The translations under genes were made by a program, and so were the position numbers. 64,000 nucleotides of DNA from JBFMAI01 sp040755725 (GTDB lineage Bacteria; Planctomycetota; Phycisphaerae; UBA1845; Fen-1342), in contig JBFMAI010000038.1 in assembly GCA_040755725.1 (NCBI GenBank), positions 1 through 64,000 on the forward strand. Reading direction: 5' to 3'. The notes beneath the pieces are model-generated. The model was not told the origin of the DNA and searched no databases. It saw nothing but the letters and a program-made list of their open reading frames with translations. Below, piece by piece: positions 31,211 through 41,565 of the stretch. Within the stretch, counting starts at the first letter, position 1. Each line of letters begins with the position of its first letter.

Positions 31211-31973
31211 CCGTCGGCTCGGCATCCCCGGCGTAGCGGACCCATTGCAGGCACAGACCGTGCGGCGGCGCGGTGGGGCCGCCTTGGGCGCGGTCTCCCG
31301 CCGCGAGGATTTCGGCGACCCGCTCCGGCGGCCAGTGGCCTCGGCCGACCTCGACGAGCGTACCCACCATGTTGCGCACCTGGTTGTACAAGAAGCCGTT
31401 GCCCTCGACGTCGATCTGCACCGCGCAACCGACCCGCCGGATTTCGATCCGGTGGACCGTCCGCACGGTGGACTCGCGGGGGCTGCCGCGGTTGGCGAAG
31501 GCGGCAAAATCGTGCGTGCCGACGAGCAGGGCGGCACCGGCCCGCAGCCGGTCCACGTCGAGGGCGTGCCAAACGTGCCAAGCGTACCGCTGGCTCAAGT
31601 CCGCGACCGGCCGCCGGGCCGCGTTGTAGATGCGGTAGCGGTAGAGTTTGGCCACGGCGTCGCGGGCAGGCCGAAATGCCGGCTCGCAGTCCAGCGCGTC
31701 TACCACCGCCACGTCCGTGGGCAGGCGGTGATCCACGGCGCGGCACAGATTGGCCGCCGGGATGGAGGAAACCGTCGCCACCGCGGCCACTTGGCCGCGG
31801 GCGTGGACGCCGGCGTCGGTCCGGCTGGCCCCCTCGGTGGTCAAGGGGTGGCGCAACACGCGTTGCAGGGCGGCCTCGAGGACTTCCTGCACGGTGCGGA
31901 CGCCCACCTGTCGCTGCCAGCCGTGGAAGTCCGTGCCGTCGTACGCCAGCCGCAGTCGAATCTTGCGTTCCAT
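31197..31973 (-). CDS. truA: tRNA pseudouridine(38-40) synthase
   Basis: A 258-residue enzyme that isomerises uridines 38-40 in tRNA anticodon arms. Key blocks: RLRLAYDGTDFHGWQRQ at the N-terminus; the catalytic Asp in EGASRTDAGVHARGQVAA near residue 53; and the C-terminal FLYNQVRNMVGTLVEVGRG. The ATG at 31973 gives the standard TruA N-terminus; a much longer in-frame reading upstream is rejected. It overlaps the SDR gene downstream by 14 bases. It begins 111 bases after the end of the tyrosine-kinase gene. Confidence 0.94.
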   Translation of the reverse strand: MERKIRLRLAYDGTDFHGWQRQVGVRTVQEVLEAALQRVLRHPLTTEGASRTDAGVHARGQVAAVATVSSIPAANLCRAVDHRLPTDVAVVDALDCEPAFRPARDAVAKLYRYRIYNAARRPVADLSQRYAWHVWHALDVDRLRAGAALLVGTHDFAAFANRGSPRESTVRTVHRIEIRRVGCAVQIDVEGNGFLYNQVRNMVGTLVEVGRGHWPPERVAEILAAGDRAQGGPTAPPHGLCLQWVRYAGDAEPTDGTD

Positions 31974-32083
31974 CCGCGGACATGGTACCCGGCCAGAGGC
32001 CACGGCCCCACCCGGTCGCGGCCGGCGGGCCCGCAAGCCGCCGGCCGTGAGGGGTTGACGGACTCCGACGTGCTTGTTCGGCG

Positions 32084-34378
32084 TCAGGACGGCTTGGCGC
32101 CGCCGGAGCGGCCGGCGTCGGATTCGATCTCCGGCAGGGCCCCCGGCAGCTCGCGTGGGAGTACCTCCTCGCTGGTGTACTCGTAGAACTCGCGGTACTG
32201 CTGGCGGAAGTAGCCGCCGGCGCGGGCCTGCACGCCGTTGAGAATGGCCCCGATCACGCGGGCGCCGATGCGCTGGAACTGCTCGCGGGCGCGGCGGAGC
32301 GCACCCTTGGAGCTGTTGGCGGCGCGGGCCACCAGGATGGTGGCGTCCACCTGGGTGGCTAGGACGAGGGCATCGCTGATGAGCAGGCAAGGGGGACCGT
32401 CGAGAATGACGCGGTCGTAGCTGTGGCGCGCCGCGTCCAGCAGGTCGCGCATGGCGCGCGACCCGAGGAGTTCCGCCGGGTTGGGCGGCATCGGGCCGCT
32501 GCCCAAGGCGTCGAGGTTGGCCACGTCCGTCTTGGCCAGCACCTGCTCCAGGCGGCGTTGACCGACGAGCACGTTGGCCAGACCATCGTTCCCGATCTTG
32601 GGGAAGGTCTGCCGGAGGCCGGGCCGGCGGAAGTTGCAGTCAATGAGCAGCACGCGCTGGTTGCCCTGGGCGAGCGTGACGGCGAGGTTGACCGCGCAGG
32701 CGGTTTTGCCGTCTTCGGGACGCGGGCTGGTGATGAGCAGCACCCGCTGGGACTCGAGCGGGCCGCTAAACGTCAAATGCGTGCGAATCTGGCGGAAAGC
32801 CTCCGCCACGAGCGAGTGTGGGGCACGTCGCGTGGCCTGCTCGATGGCCTCCAGTTCGGCCTCCTCGTCGTCCAGCAGCGGAATGCTGCCCAGCACCGAG
32901 AGGCGGCCGTGGTGGATGATGTCCAACGGCGTGCGGAGGGCCTGGTCCGTGACTTCGCGCAGCAGGGCGAGGCCGACCGCGGCGAGGGCCGCGAGCACGA
33001 ACCCGCCGCCGAGGTACAGAACGAAGTTTGGCCGACTGGGCCAGTAGGGATCGCGGGCGGCGAGGATGGCCTCGAGGCGCCCTTCGCCGGTTTGCACGCC
33101 CAGTTCATTCTCGGCCTGACGGAGCGTAAGTCCGATCTCCTCGAGCTGCTTGCTGAGCTGCTCCTCGTCTTTGGTGAGGTTGGTGTACTCGGTGATGACC
33201 TTGTCGAGGTCGCGCTGGGTGTTTTCCTTCTCGGTGAGCTGCTCCACGACCGTGGCCATCATGTTGCGGATGCGGGCCAGTTCCTGGCCGAGGGCCTCCA
33301 CTTGTCGATTGCGCAGGTCGTCGATCAGCTCTTCCCGACGGGTGACTTCCATTTGGAAGTACCCGTTGCGCTGGTCGCGCAGCAACTGCATCTGGCGGTG
33401 GTTCTGGCCGATGAGGTTGCGGGCGGTGACGTCGATCTGGATGTCGAGGGCCTCCACCTGCTGGCGGTAGTAGCGCAGCAGCGGGTCGGAGTCGATGATC
33501 ATGCGCATCTCGGCCGACAGCGGCAGATTGCGCGGATCAACGCCCCGCACCGTGGACATCTGTGCTTCGATGTCCGCGCGGCGGGCCTGGAGCTCGGACA
33601 TGGTGTTCTGCAAGACTGCGACCGTGTCCACCATCACGTCCCGCTCAGCCTCAATGGCCGGCATGTCGCGGCGTTCGCGGAGTTGGCGGCTGCGCTCCCG
33701 GATCCGGCGCAACTCATCTTCCGCAGCGGCCTTGGTGTTCTTGAGGCTCTCGAGGCGGCGGCGACCTTCGTCGGTCAACTGCGTGCGGGATTTCCCGACG
33801 TAGCGCTCGACCAGACGGTTGACGATTAGCCGGGCCTCCTTGCGATCGCGGACGGCGATGGAGACGCGGACCAGGAAGCTCTCCCGCACGGGGGCCACGT
33901 CGAGCAGGCGCTCGAAGTCGTACAGGCACTTGTCGAAGTTGTCCCCGTACCACTTGTAGAACTGCGTCTCCTTGATTTCCGGCAGGGCCAGTACGTCCAG
34001 CAGCACGGCGGGGCTGAGAATCTGGGCCGCCTCGGTCGCCAGCACGTGCGTAACGTAGTCCTTCGGCAGGATCTCACCCTTGATCTGCCCCCATTCTTTC
34101 GTGGGGGGGATCAGCCGGACGTACGCCTCGTTTCGGTACGCCGGGAAGAAACGGTAGATGAAGAAGGTGGTGGCCACGATGAGCACATAGAGCGCGCACC
34201 ACACCGAAAAGATCATCACCTTGCGCTGCTTCACCACCCGCCAGACGTCGGCCGCGGTGATCCCCCCGGGGGCGGCCTCCTGGCCTTGAGCAGGGCCGAG
34301 CACGCCCGGCAGCGCCGCGGCCAGGGCCGCAGGCGTCACCGGCGGAAGAATCGGCTGCGAACTATCCATCGTACTCAT
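32084..34378 (-). CDS. Polysaccharide biosynthesis tyrosine autokinase (Wzz domain + BY-kinase)
   Basis: A 764-residue inner-membrane protein of the Wzc/ExoP type that regulates polysaccharide chain length and export. Residues ~50-75 are TM1 and ~460-485 TM2, flanking a Wzz/GNVR-like periplasmic region with long coiled coils (about 190-440). The cytoplasmic BY-kinase domain has Walker A ITSPRPEDGKTACAVNLA, Walker A' VLLIDCNFRRPG and Walker B VILDGPPCL. A tyrosine cluster YFRQQYREFYEYTSEEV near the C-terminus is the usual autophosphorylation site. The start is set at the ATG 34378, with GAGGTG just upstream; an ATG eight codons farther is possible. It is the last gene of the exosortase-associated operon. 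Confidence 0.9.
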   Translation of the reverse strand: MSTMDSSQPILPPVTPAALAAALPGVLGPAQGQEAAPGGITAADVWRVVKQRKVMIFSVWCALYVLIVATTFFIYRFFPAYRNEAYVRLIPPTKEWGQIKGEILPKDYVTHVLATEAAQILSPAVLLDVLALPEIKETQFYKWYGDNFDKCLYDFERLLDVAPVRESFLVRVSIAVRDRKEARLIVNRLVERYVGKSRTQLTDEGRRRLESLKNTKAAAEDELRRIRERSRQLRERRDMPAIEAERDVMVDTVAVLQNTMSELQARRADIEAQMSTVRGVDPRNLPLSAEMRMIIDSDPLLRYYRQQVEALDIQIDVTARNLIGQNHRQMQLLRDQRNGYFQMEVTRREELIDDLRNRQVEALGQELARIRNMMATVVEQLTEKENTQRDLDKVITEYTNLTKDEEQLSKQLEEIGLTLRQAENELGVQTGEGRLEAILAARDPYWPSRPNFVLYLGGGFVLAALAAVGLALLREVTDQALRTPLDIIHHGRLSVLGSIPLLDDEEAELEAIEQATRRAPHSLVAEAFRQIRTHLTFSGPLESQRVLLITSPRPEDGKTACAVNLAVTLAQGNQRVLLIDCNFRRPGLRQTFPKIGNDGLANVLVGQRRLEQVLAKTDVANLDALGSGPMPPNPAELLGSRAMRDLLDAARHSYDRVILDGPPCLLISDALVLATQVDATILVARAANSSKGALRRAREQFQRIGARVIGAILNGVQARAGGYFRQQYREFYEYTSEEVLPRELPGALPEIESDAGRSGGAKPS

Positions 34379-34440
34379 CACGCACCTCACGGGGGCGGCC
34401 AATGCGGCCGTTCTCGGAACGCGACCGGCGTCCCATCACT

Positions 34441-37400
34441 CTATCGGGTCAGTTTGTTCAACGCATCCTCGAATCGCTGGATCGTGTCGGCCTCGCCGCG
34501 CCCCCGGGCCCCCTCCAGCCCGCGGGTCAGCAGCGCCCGCGCGTCCGCCGCGCGCCCGACCTGCTGGTAGACCTCCGCCAAGTGGAGGGCGATCGACGAG
34601 TTTTCGGCGTCCAGACTGTGGGCTTCTTCCAGGGCTGCGACCGCGAGCTCGGCCTCACCGCACTTGAAATACACCCAGCCCACGGTGTCCAGCAGCGTGG
34701 CGGCGTTCTCGTTGCCCGGGACCAGGCTGCGCAACCGCTCGGCATAACCCCGGGCCTCGGCCGGTGCGAACAGCGGCGGGGGCGACTCGGCCAACAGGTA
34801 GGCGAGGTTGTTCAACGCGGTGACGTTGTCGCGATACGCTTCGAGAATCTCGCGGTAGCTGCGGATCGACCCCTCGCGATCGCCGGTGACCTCTAACGCC
34901 TGCGCCCGTGTCAGCAACGTCGTCAGGTGTTCCGCCGACCCTGGCTGAAGCTGCGCGATGAGCTCGCTCAGCAACGGCAGGGCGGCGGCGGGGTTCGCGC
35001 CGGTAGCCAACTGGGCGGCCAGCACCGAGCGCAAGCGGCGCCCCGGTAACGATTCCGGCGCGACACGCTCGATGGTCCGCCGGAGTAACGCTTCACTGTC
35101 GAGCGTGCGGGCCTGCGCCGTCTGACGCAGGGCCGTCGTCACCTCGCCGGCCATGGCGACGCTCGCGGCGGCCCCGTCGGAGAGGCACTGCTCCCATTGC
35201 TTCTCGGCAGCGTCGTGCTGACCCAGGCCGTGCAACGATCTGGCCGCCTGGATACCCATACGGGCCCGCACCTCGTCGCGGATTTGCACCGGCAGCCGGT
35301 CGAACGGGTATTGGCTGTAGATTTCGAGCACCTCCCGGTCCCGCCCGGCCTGGCGCAGGGCCCCGAGGCGGGCGATCGCGCTCCCGACCGCGTACAGCGG
35401 GCTCGTGGCTTCCGCCCGTTCTCCGGCCCGCTGGTAGTAGGTCGCCGCCGTCGCGTAGCTCTGTCGGGCCGCGTCGATCCGCTCGCGCTCGCGCGTCACG
35501 TCGCCACGGTCCTTGGCCTGGCGGGCCTCCGCCTCGAACGCCGTACCTTGCGCCTCGAACAACCGCCCCAGCTCAAAGGGCCACAGCATGTCTTCGGGGT
35601 GCTTCTCCATGTACTCGCTGATGAGTCGCCGGGCCCGATCAAACTGGTTCTGCGCCCCGTACAGCAGCCGCGCCAATTGGCGTACGACCTGCTGCTTCTG
35701 ATCGCTCGGGGCGCCGCGGGCATCCAGGGCGTCGAGCAGCAGGCGGAGTTGGGCTTCGGCCAGGTCGTACTTGTGCGTGCGACCATACAAGGACGCGAGC
35801 AGGCGGCGGAGGTCCGGCTCCAGCCGTGGGTCGCGGCCGATCTTCTCCTCGGCCCGGGTCAGGTCTTCGCGGGCGCGATCGTACCGGGCCAGCTCCAGCG
35901 ACAGCCGCCCGCGCGTGACCAGCGCCAGGACGTGGTCCGGGTCGTCGGAGAGAATCTGGTTCAGGTCGTCCAGCGCCAACTCGCGTTGCCCGTTGACGAA
36001 GCGGACCTGCGCGCGGGCCATCAGCCCCTGGGGTTCTCGCGGGTACTGCCCCAGGTAGTCCCGCAGCTCGGCGTCGGCGTCCGCCACGCGCCCCGCCGTC
36101 AACAGCGAGTGCGCCAGGGTCAAGCGCACCATCTGGATCGCGGCGGCCTGGGAGGCTTCCAACCCCCGAACGCGGTCGAGGGCCCAACGGCACGCCTCGA
36201 TGACCTTGTCCGATCGCCGCTGGCGTTCGTAGAAGCCGATCAGGGAAATCCCCACTTGGAGGTCCCACCGCCGACGGGCCTCGGCGTCCGCCACGGCGCT
36301 CGGCACAAGCCGCTGGGCCTGCTGGTACTCGCGTTCCGCCGCCTCCAGGTTGCCCAACGCCTCGAAGAACGCGGCCAGCAAAAGCTGGTTGCCGACCTTC
36401 ATCTCGCCGGTGGTCTGCTCCACCAGGCCGCGCAGCAACGGCTCACCCGCCTCCGCCTGCTGGCTGCGGGAATAGAAGTCCGCGGCGTAACGGGCCAGAC
36501 TGAAGCGGAGTTCCTGCGGTGCCGTGGTCAGCACATCCTGGAAGTAGGCGTTAGCTTGGGACAGCAGGGCCGAGCGTGCGGCCGGGTCCGACGCGGACTT
36601 CTCCCACGCGTTCACGAACAACTCGGCCAGACGCACGAGATTAGCCGCGTCGTCGGGCTTCTCAGCGCGTTGCTGGAGTCGCCGCGCGATGGCCGCTTGT
36701 GGCGACTGCTCCTCGTCCGTTTCCTGCTTCCACGCCTTGACGAGCGGGTGATCCGGCGCGAGTTCCGCGACCTTGGCCTCGCACTCCTGAGCCAGAGTCA
36801 CGAGTTTGTCGCGCTCCGCGCCGTACGCCTGCCCCGCGCGCTGGCGGTACGCCTGTCGCAGGTAGAAGTAGGCCTCCACCCCGCGGGGATTGATCTCGAC
36901 CGCCTGCCGCAAGGCATCGATGCCCTCCACCAAGCGGTTGCCCGCCAGGCAGGCCCGCCCCAGTCGCGTCTGGAGGTCGGCCGATTTCGGCAGACTCCGG
37001 ATGGCCTGCTGAAACTCGCGGATGGCCAGCTCCGCGTTCCCCTCGGCCAGCGCCAGGTCTCCACGGTACGTGGCCCCGCCCGCCCGGTCCCAGCCCAGCC
37101 CCTTCTCGTGCCTCGACAGCGCCGCCGTCAACTCCCGCGCTCGGTCAAACTCCCGTCGCATGAGCCGAACGTTGAACTCCTCCTCCACTCCGGCCATGTC
37201 GTCCGGCTTCAGCTTCCGCATTTGCTCCAGTTGAGTGAGCGCCTGGGCGAATTCGGCGGCGGCTTCATCGTTGGCCCCGCGCCGCTCGGCCTCTGCGGCA
37301 CGCCGCCGGTAGTACCCGTAGAACTCCTTGGCCCGCAGGAACGGGTCGGGGTTCTGCCGGATCACCTCTTCCCGTTGCGCGTCCACCTGGGCGCGCTGCT

Positions 37401-39504
37401 CCGGGGTCAGCGCTTCCGTGACCGCGGCCTCGAGATCGACGGTCGCCGCCTGGATCATGCGGGCCAGGGCCGGACGCGGGGGGTTGGCCAACCACTGCCG
37501 GCACAAGGCCAGCGCCTCGGCGCGGCGTTCGGCGCGGGCCATGGCGTCCATCAGGCGCAGGAAGCCATCGCGATACTCGTCGTCCGTGATTTCGGAGCTG
37601 TCCAGGACGCCGCGCAGGACTTGTTCCGCGGCAGCATAGTCTTTCATCTCGACGAGCATCCGGGAGCGCCACAAATCGAACCGCGCCCCCTTCCCCGACA
37701 TCTTCCCCATCACCTCCCGGGCCTCATCCACCCGCCCCAACTGGGTCAGCACCGACACCAAGGTGCCGGTCAGCGTCTGGTCCTGGGCATAGAGCAGCCG
37801 GTATTGCCCCAGCAGATCGAACGCGTCCTGGGCCTTGCCGATGCGCGCCAGCAGCTCCGCGGCCAGCGCCACCAGCGAGGACGGCGGGTTCATCTCGGCG
37901 TCTTCGTAGAGCTTGATGGCTTGCGCCGTGTACTGCTCGGCCTGTCCCCACTGCTCGCGTTGCACGTACAAGAGGGCCAACTGCTCCTCGGGCAACTGCG
38001 GCACGCGGACGTACTCCAGCCAGTAGCGCGCCCGGCCCCGCACCTCCGCGTAGCGCAACTGCCCGGCCCGCTTGCTCGCCTCCTCCAGGGCCGCGACCGC
38101 GCCCACCACGTCCTGACGGGCCATCAGGTTCTTGGCCTGCATGTGGTAGGTGACCGGATGCTCGGGGTACTTGACCGTCGCGTCGTCCAGATAGGCGGTC
38201 GCCCGGGCCAGCCGCGCGGCCCGCGTGTTCTCGTCGGTGGCCGTGGTCACGTAGCCCAGACCGATGTCGAACGCGCGACGGAGCATCAACAGGCGGTCCT
38301 CAGCGCGCAAGACGGCCCGGATACTCCGCAGCGTCAGCGTGGAATCACGTGCCGCATCGAGAATCGCCAGGCCCCGCTCCAGCCGCTCGTCGTCACTCAA
38401 CTCCTGCCCTTGCGGCCCAATCGCGTACCGCAAGGCCAGCTCGGCGCGCAACTGGTACGCTTCGTACATGGCCTTGTCGAGCTCGATGGCTCGCCGCGCT
38501 GCGTCATCGATCGCTTCCAGCTCCGCGCGGAGTTCCGCGAGTTGGGCCGCGGTCGGCTCGGGGTGGGCGCGATCGAACACGAAGTAGCGCTGCCGCGCCA
38601 GGGCCAGGAAGAGCTCTGGGCTGGGCCGCCCCGTCGTCGCGGCCGCGGTTCGTTCCAGCGCCTGCCCCGCCTGCGACAGCGTCTCGTCCGCCGCGGCGCG
38701 CTCCCCCGCCTCGTCCATCAGGCCGGCCCGCGACTGGAGAAAGCGGGCATGCGCGGTCGCGACGGGCACGTCCTCCGGGTGGGCCGCCGCGGCCTGGTCC
38801 AAGACCGGCAGCACCTTCTCGATGTAATCCCGCGTCAGTCGCGTCAGGTCGGCTGGACGTGCGCCGGCGGCCACTGCCTCCCGCCGGGTCTTGATGAAGG
38901 CCCGTTCCAGGTAGCTCAGGTATGTAATGGCGACGTGCGGGTCGGTCGGTTCCAGCCGGTACGCCTTCTGGGCCAGTTCGTCGGCGGCCGCCTCGTTCGC
39001 CTCCCCGCCCAGCACCCACAGCGCTTGGGCCTGACTGACCAAGCCGAGCAGGTCGTCCGGGTCGAGCTCGACCAGACGTCGTCCGGCGTCCCGCCAGATA
39101 TCCTCCAAGATGACCAGATCGATGATGTCCCGAATTCGCCACAGCCCCTCGAGCAGGGCCCGTTGCAGAGGCTGGTCGTTGGGGAGCTTGGACGCCGCCT
39201 TTTCCAGCAAGCCGCGCCAACTCGCCAGCTCACCCATCTCAAACATGCACCGGGCCGCGGCGATGACGTATTGCGAGTTCGGCTGGCCGCGGACCTCGCT
39301 GGCCTCCCAGGCGCGCACGTAGCGCCGGGCCGCCTCCTCGAGGTCGCCCGCCTGCTCACTCTCCCGGGCGGACTGGGCGATGATCTCCGGATCACGCCGC
39401 GTTTGCTGCCAAACGATCAGCGTGAACACGGACACCAGCAGGACCATGCCCATCACGGTCAGGAACGCGATCAGGTTCTTGTTGAGACGCTTCTGTTTGG
39501 CCAT
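34441..39504 (-). CDS. Giant TPR-repeat membrane protein of the exosortase/EPS operon
   Basis: A 1687-residue protein with one N-terminal transmembrane helix (LIAFLTVMGMVLLVSVFTLIVW, about 10-31), then an almost continuous array of TPR and TPR-like helices to the C-terminus. Typical repeats include EEAARRYVRAWEAS, AEGNAELAIREFQQAIRSLP, LNQILSDDPDHVLALVTRGR and AEVYQQVGRAADARALLTRGL. It resembles PrsT-type TPR proteins encoded in exosortase loci, though far longer. It probably scaffolds envelope polysaccharide machinery from the periplasm. It sits 14 bases after the EpsI-like gene and 62 before the tyrosine-kinase gene. The continuous open frame on the opposite strand is a codon-bias shadow. 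Confidence 0.85.
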   Translation of the reverse strand: MAKQKRLNKNLIAFLTVMGMVLLVSVFTLIVWQQTRRDPEIIAQSARESEQAGDLEEAARRYVRAWEASEVRGQPNSQYVIAAARCMFEMGELASWRGLLEKAASKLPNDQPLQRALLEGLWRIRDIIDLVILEDIWRDAGRRLVELDPDDLLGLVSQAQALWVLGGEANEAAADELAQKAYRLEPTDPHVAITYLSYLERAFIKTRREAVAAGARPADLTRLTRDYIEKVLPVLDQAAAAHPEDVPVATAHARFLQSRAGLMDEAGERAAADETLSQAGQALERTAAATTGRPSPELFLALARQRYFVFDRAHPEPTAAQLAELRAELEAIDDAARRAIELDKAMYEAYQLRAELALRYAIGPQGQELSDDERLERGLAILDAARDSTLTLRSIRAVLRAEDRLLMLRRAFDIGLGYVTTATDENTRAARLARATAYLDDATVKYPEHPVTYHMQAKNLMARQDVVGAVAALEEASKRAGQLRYAEVRGRARYWLEYVRVPQLPEEQLALLYVQREQWGQAEQYTAQAIKLYEDAEMNPPSSLVALAAELLARIGKAQDAFDLLGQYRLLYAQDQTLTGTLVSVLTQLGRVDEAREVMGKMSGKGARFDLWRSRMLVEMKDYAAAEQVLRGVLDSSEITDDEYRDGFLRLMDAMARAERRAEALALCRQWLANPPRPALARMIQAATVDLEAAVTEALTPEQRAQVDAQREEVIRQNPDPFLRAKEFYGYYRRRAAEAERRGANDEAAAEFAQALTQLEQMRKLKPDDMAGVEEEFNVRLMRREFDRARELTAALSRHEKGLGWDRAGGATYRGDLALAEGNAELAIREFQQAIRSLPKSADLQTRLGRACLAGNRLVEGIDALRQAVEINPRGVEAYFYLRQAYRQRAGQAYGAERDKLVTLAQECEAKVAELAPDHPLVKAWKQETDEEQSPQAAIARRLQQRAEKPDDAANLVRLAELFVNAWEKSASDPAARSALLSQANAYFQDVLTTAPQELRFSLARYAADFYSRSQQAEAGEPLLRGLVEQTTGEMKVGNQLLLAAFFEALGNLEAAEREYQQAQRLVPSAVADAEARRRWDLQVGISLIGFYERQRRSDKVIEACRWALDRVRGLEASQAAAIQMVRLTLAHSLLTAGRVADADAELRDYLGQYPREPQGLMARAQVRFVNGQRELALDDLNQILSDDPDHVLALVTRGRLSLELARYDRAREDLTRAEEKIGRDPRLEPDLRRLLASLYGRTHKYDLAEAQLRLLLDALDARGAPSDQKQQVVRQLARLLYGAQNQFDRARRLISEYMEKHPEDMLWPFELGRLFEAQGTAFEAEARQAKDRGDVTRERERIDAARQSYATAATYYQRAGERAEATSPLYAVGSAIARLGALRQAGRDREVLEIYSQYPFDRLPVQIRDEVRARMGIQAARSLHGLGQHDAAEKQWEQCLSDGAAASVAMAGEVTTALRQTAQARTLDSEALLRRTIERVAPESLPGRRLRSVLAAQLATGANPAAALPLLSELIAQLQPGSAEHLTTLLTRAQALEVTGDREGSIRSYREILEAYRDNVTALNNLAYLLAESPPPLFAPAEARGYAERLRSLVPGNENAATLLDTVGWVYFKCGEAELAVAALEEAHSLDAENSSIALHLAEVYQQVGRAADARALLTRGLEGARGRGEADTIQRFEDALNKLTR

Positions 39505-39518
39505 CGCTACTGGGTCCT

Positions 39519-40514
39519 TTACTCCCGCCGCGGCGACTTACTCCACGCGGCGACCGACAGCGCCCAGGCCGGCGTGGTATTGCCGCGCCGCGCCACCCCG
39601 GCGGCGACAACGCGCGGGCCGCCGGCCGAGACCCGGTGCCCGACGTCGGCTCCCGGTTTCCGGTCCCCTGGGTCCCGTTGCCCGGAGTGGAACTTGTCCA
39701 GGTCAAAATGGTCGCTGATGAGGATCGGCAGGACGCGCTCCATCAGCGGTCCGAGCGCCTCGATCGAGGCCTGCCGCTCCGCACGCGAGCTCAGCGAGTC
39801 GCCGTACGTAACCTCGATCTTGGCGTAGTACGCGTACCGCAGGGTGGGGTCCATCATGCTCCGCCGCACCCCGTTGCGGGTGGTCTCGTAGCCCCCGTTG
39901 GCATGAAAGAAGTACATCACGGTGGTCCGGTCCACCGTGGCCGTGCCCAGCCCATGCCGCGGGGCCTCGAACTCCAGCACGCGGACCGGCAGACGATCGC
40001 CCGGGGCCCCGACGCCGCGCACCGGCAGCTCGACGGTGGCCTCGCCCACCTTCTGGTAGCCGCCGGCCAGGTAGCACTCGTCGGGGACGTGCGGCACTAG
40101 GTCCGGCTTGCCGGTGTAATAGGTCACGAAGACCTGCGCGTTGCGGGTGGGGTCAGCCGGGAGCTTGTCCCGGTCGGTGATGAAGACCCGGATGAACTCG
40201 TGCGTGCCCAAGCTGTCGATCGTGTCCTCGGACATCGGCGGAATACGGTCGGTCAGGTCGCGGTTGACCTCGAACCGCGCGCCCAACTTGCGGCCATCGA
40301 ACTGGGCCAGCGGCCGTTTCAGCGGCACGGCCTCCTTTCGCAGGACCCATCCAGCCCAGCGACTCAACGATCCCAGTCCCGCGACCGCCAGGGCCAGCAC
40401 GCCCAGGCAGACCCAATAGCGCGGGCTTGCCGACCGCCAGATGGAGGGGCGGCCCGCCGGGCCCGGCGCCGCGGGCGTGACGCGTGGCTCAGTCTGGACC
40501 GGGGAACTCGCCAT
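39519..40514 (-). CDS. Exosortase-associated EpsI-family protein
   Basis: A 331-residue membrane-anchored protein with one helix near residues 32-52 (YWVCLGVLALAVAGLGSL). The mature part has the EpsI pattern VFVTYYTGKPDLVPHVPDECYLAGGY (about 125-150), in which the Cys and following Gly are the conserved block, and a late VMYFFHANGGYETTRNGVR. EpsI/DUF3485 proteins accompany exosortases, as fusions or neighbours, in envelope polysaccharide loci; their biochemical role is not settled. The last ~55 residues are low-complexity. It is 13 bases downstream of the exosortase gene in the same operon. Confidence 0.85.
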   Translation of the reverse strand: MASSPVQTEPRVTPAAPGPAGRPSIWRSASPRYWVCLGVLALAVAGLGSLSRWAGWVLRKEAVPLKRPLAQFDGRKLGARFEVNRDLTDRIPPMSEDTIDSLGTHEFIRVFITDRDKLPADPTRNAQVFVTYYTGKPDLVPHVPDECYLAGGYQKVGEATVELPVRGVGAPGDRLPVRVLEFEAPRHGLGTATVDRTTVMYFFHANGGYETTRNGVRRSMMDPTLRYAYYAKIEVTYGDSLSSRAERQASIEALGPLMERVLPILISDHFDLDKFHSGQRDPGDRKPGADVGHRVSAGGPRVVAAGVARRGNTTPAWALSVAAWSKSPRRE

Positions 40515-40527
40515 GAGACTTCCGGCG

Positions 40528-41529
40528 TCAGCGGGCCGAGGCCTCCGCGGGCTCCGGCTCGTCCACGACCAGGTGGTTCAGCAGCCAGCCCAGCCCGCTG
40601 AAGATGCCAAAGGCCAGCAGGATCACCGCCAGTCCAAGCATGACGTGATACTGCCCGGTCGCGTATTTCGGGTCGACAAAGACGTGCAGCCAGCACGTCA
40701 CGGTTACGCGGATGAAGTTGCAGAACGTGGCGATGGGGACGCACGACAGCACCAGGACGATCCGCTGCCAGGTGGGGCGCTCGGACATGAAAGCCACCGC
40801 CACGCCCAGGGCGCACAGGGTCACGGTGCTGCGCATGCCGCTGCACGCATCGGCCACTCCGATCGTCCCGGTCACTCCCCGATACAGGTATTCCAGGTTC
40901 GATCCCACCCGCTCCACGTGCAGGTTGGGAAACACGTTCAGCACCGTGCTGGCCACGATGGCCGCCAGCCGCCGCAACGGGTCCGTCAGCGCAAAGTACA
41001 TGCGCGACGGAATCGGGATGGCGAAGAACAGGTACAGCCACGGCAACCAGACCCACCGCCAGATCGGCACGCCGCACAACAGCGTGATCACCCCCGCGAG
41101 CGTGATCATCATGGCCAGGTCGCGGGCGTACGCGAACGGCAGCAGGCCGGAAAGCGCCCACATGTACAGCCCCAGCCCCCCGAGCAGGGGGATGAGCCCC
41201 AACCACGCGCCGCGGAGGGCACACCGGCGGATGCGGTCCCACTTCAGATACGCGAGGTAGGCGCTGAACACGGGAATCAGCGGCCCGTGGGACCAGTCCA
41301 TCTCATGGACCCACTTGGACGGCAAGGAGCCCAGGTTCGGCGGAATAAAGTCCAGGAGCTGCCAGAAAACCGCCGTGAACGCAACCGCCAACACCGCCGC
41401 CCGGATTTGGGCCGGGCGGTCGAACGTGATCCGCTGCGGTCCGGGCGCGTACATGGCCGCGCCGGTCAGCGGCGCCGGCGGCGCTCCCGGGCCCTTCGCA
41501 TCAGGCGTCGCGGTCACGTCCGCCGTCAT
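40528..41529 (-). CDS. Exosortase/archaeosortase family protein
   Basis: A 333-residue multi-spanning inner-membrane protein of about eight helices. The predicted active-site residues are the Cys in VADACSGMRSTV (about 205-216), the Arg in FCNFIRVTV and a His in GQYHVMLG. That order is the exosortase catalytic triad. Exosortases sort proteins carrying C-terminal signals (PEP-CTERM or related) and are normally paired with polysaccharide genes, as here. No substrate with an obvious sorting signal was found in the window. It follows the OPX gene by 36 bases and precedes epsI by 13. Confidence 0.9.
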   Translation of the reverse strand: MTADVTATPDAKGPGAPPAPLTGAAMYAPGPQRITFDRPAQIRAAVLAVAFTAVFWQLLDFIPPNLGSLPSKWVHEMDWSHGPLIPVFSAYLAYLKWDRIRRCALRGAWLGLIPLLGGLGLYMWALSGLLPFAYARDLAMMITLAGVITLLCGVPIWRWVWLPWLYLFFAIPIPSRMYFALTDPLRRLAAIVASTVLNVFPNLHVERVGSNLEYLYRGVTGTIGVADACSGMRSTVTLCALGVAVAFMSERPTWQRIVLVLSCVPIATFCNFIRVTVTCWLHVFVDPKYATGQYHVMLGLAVILLAFGIFSGLGWLLNHLVVDEPEPAEASAR

Positions 41530-41565
41530 CGCTCCGTCTGCCTCCGATGTCCGCGGGGCTGCGGC

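Noticed and set aside
35197..39828. A 1543-codon open frame on the + strand opposite the giant TPR gene
   Set aside because: The TPR protein on the minus strand is clear. The opposite frame stays open because of GC-rich codon bias; its translation is low-complexity, with no known domain.
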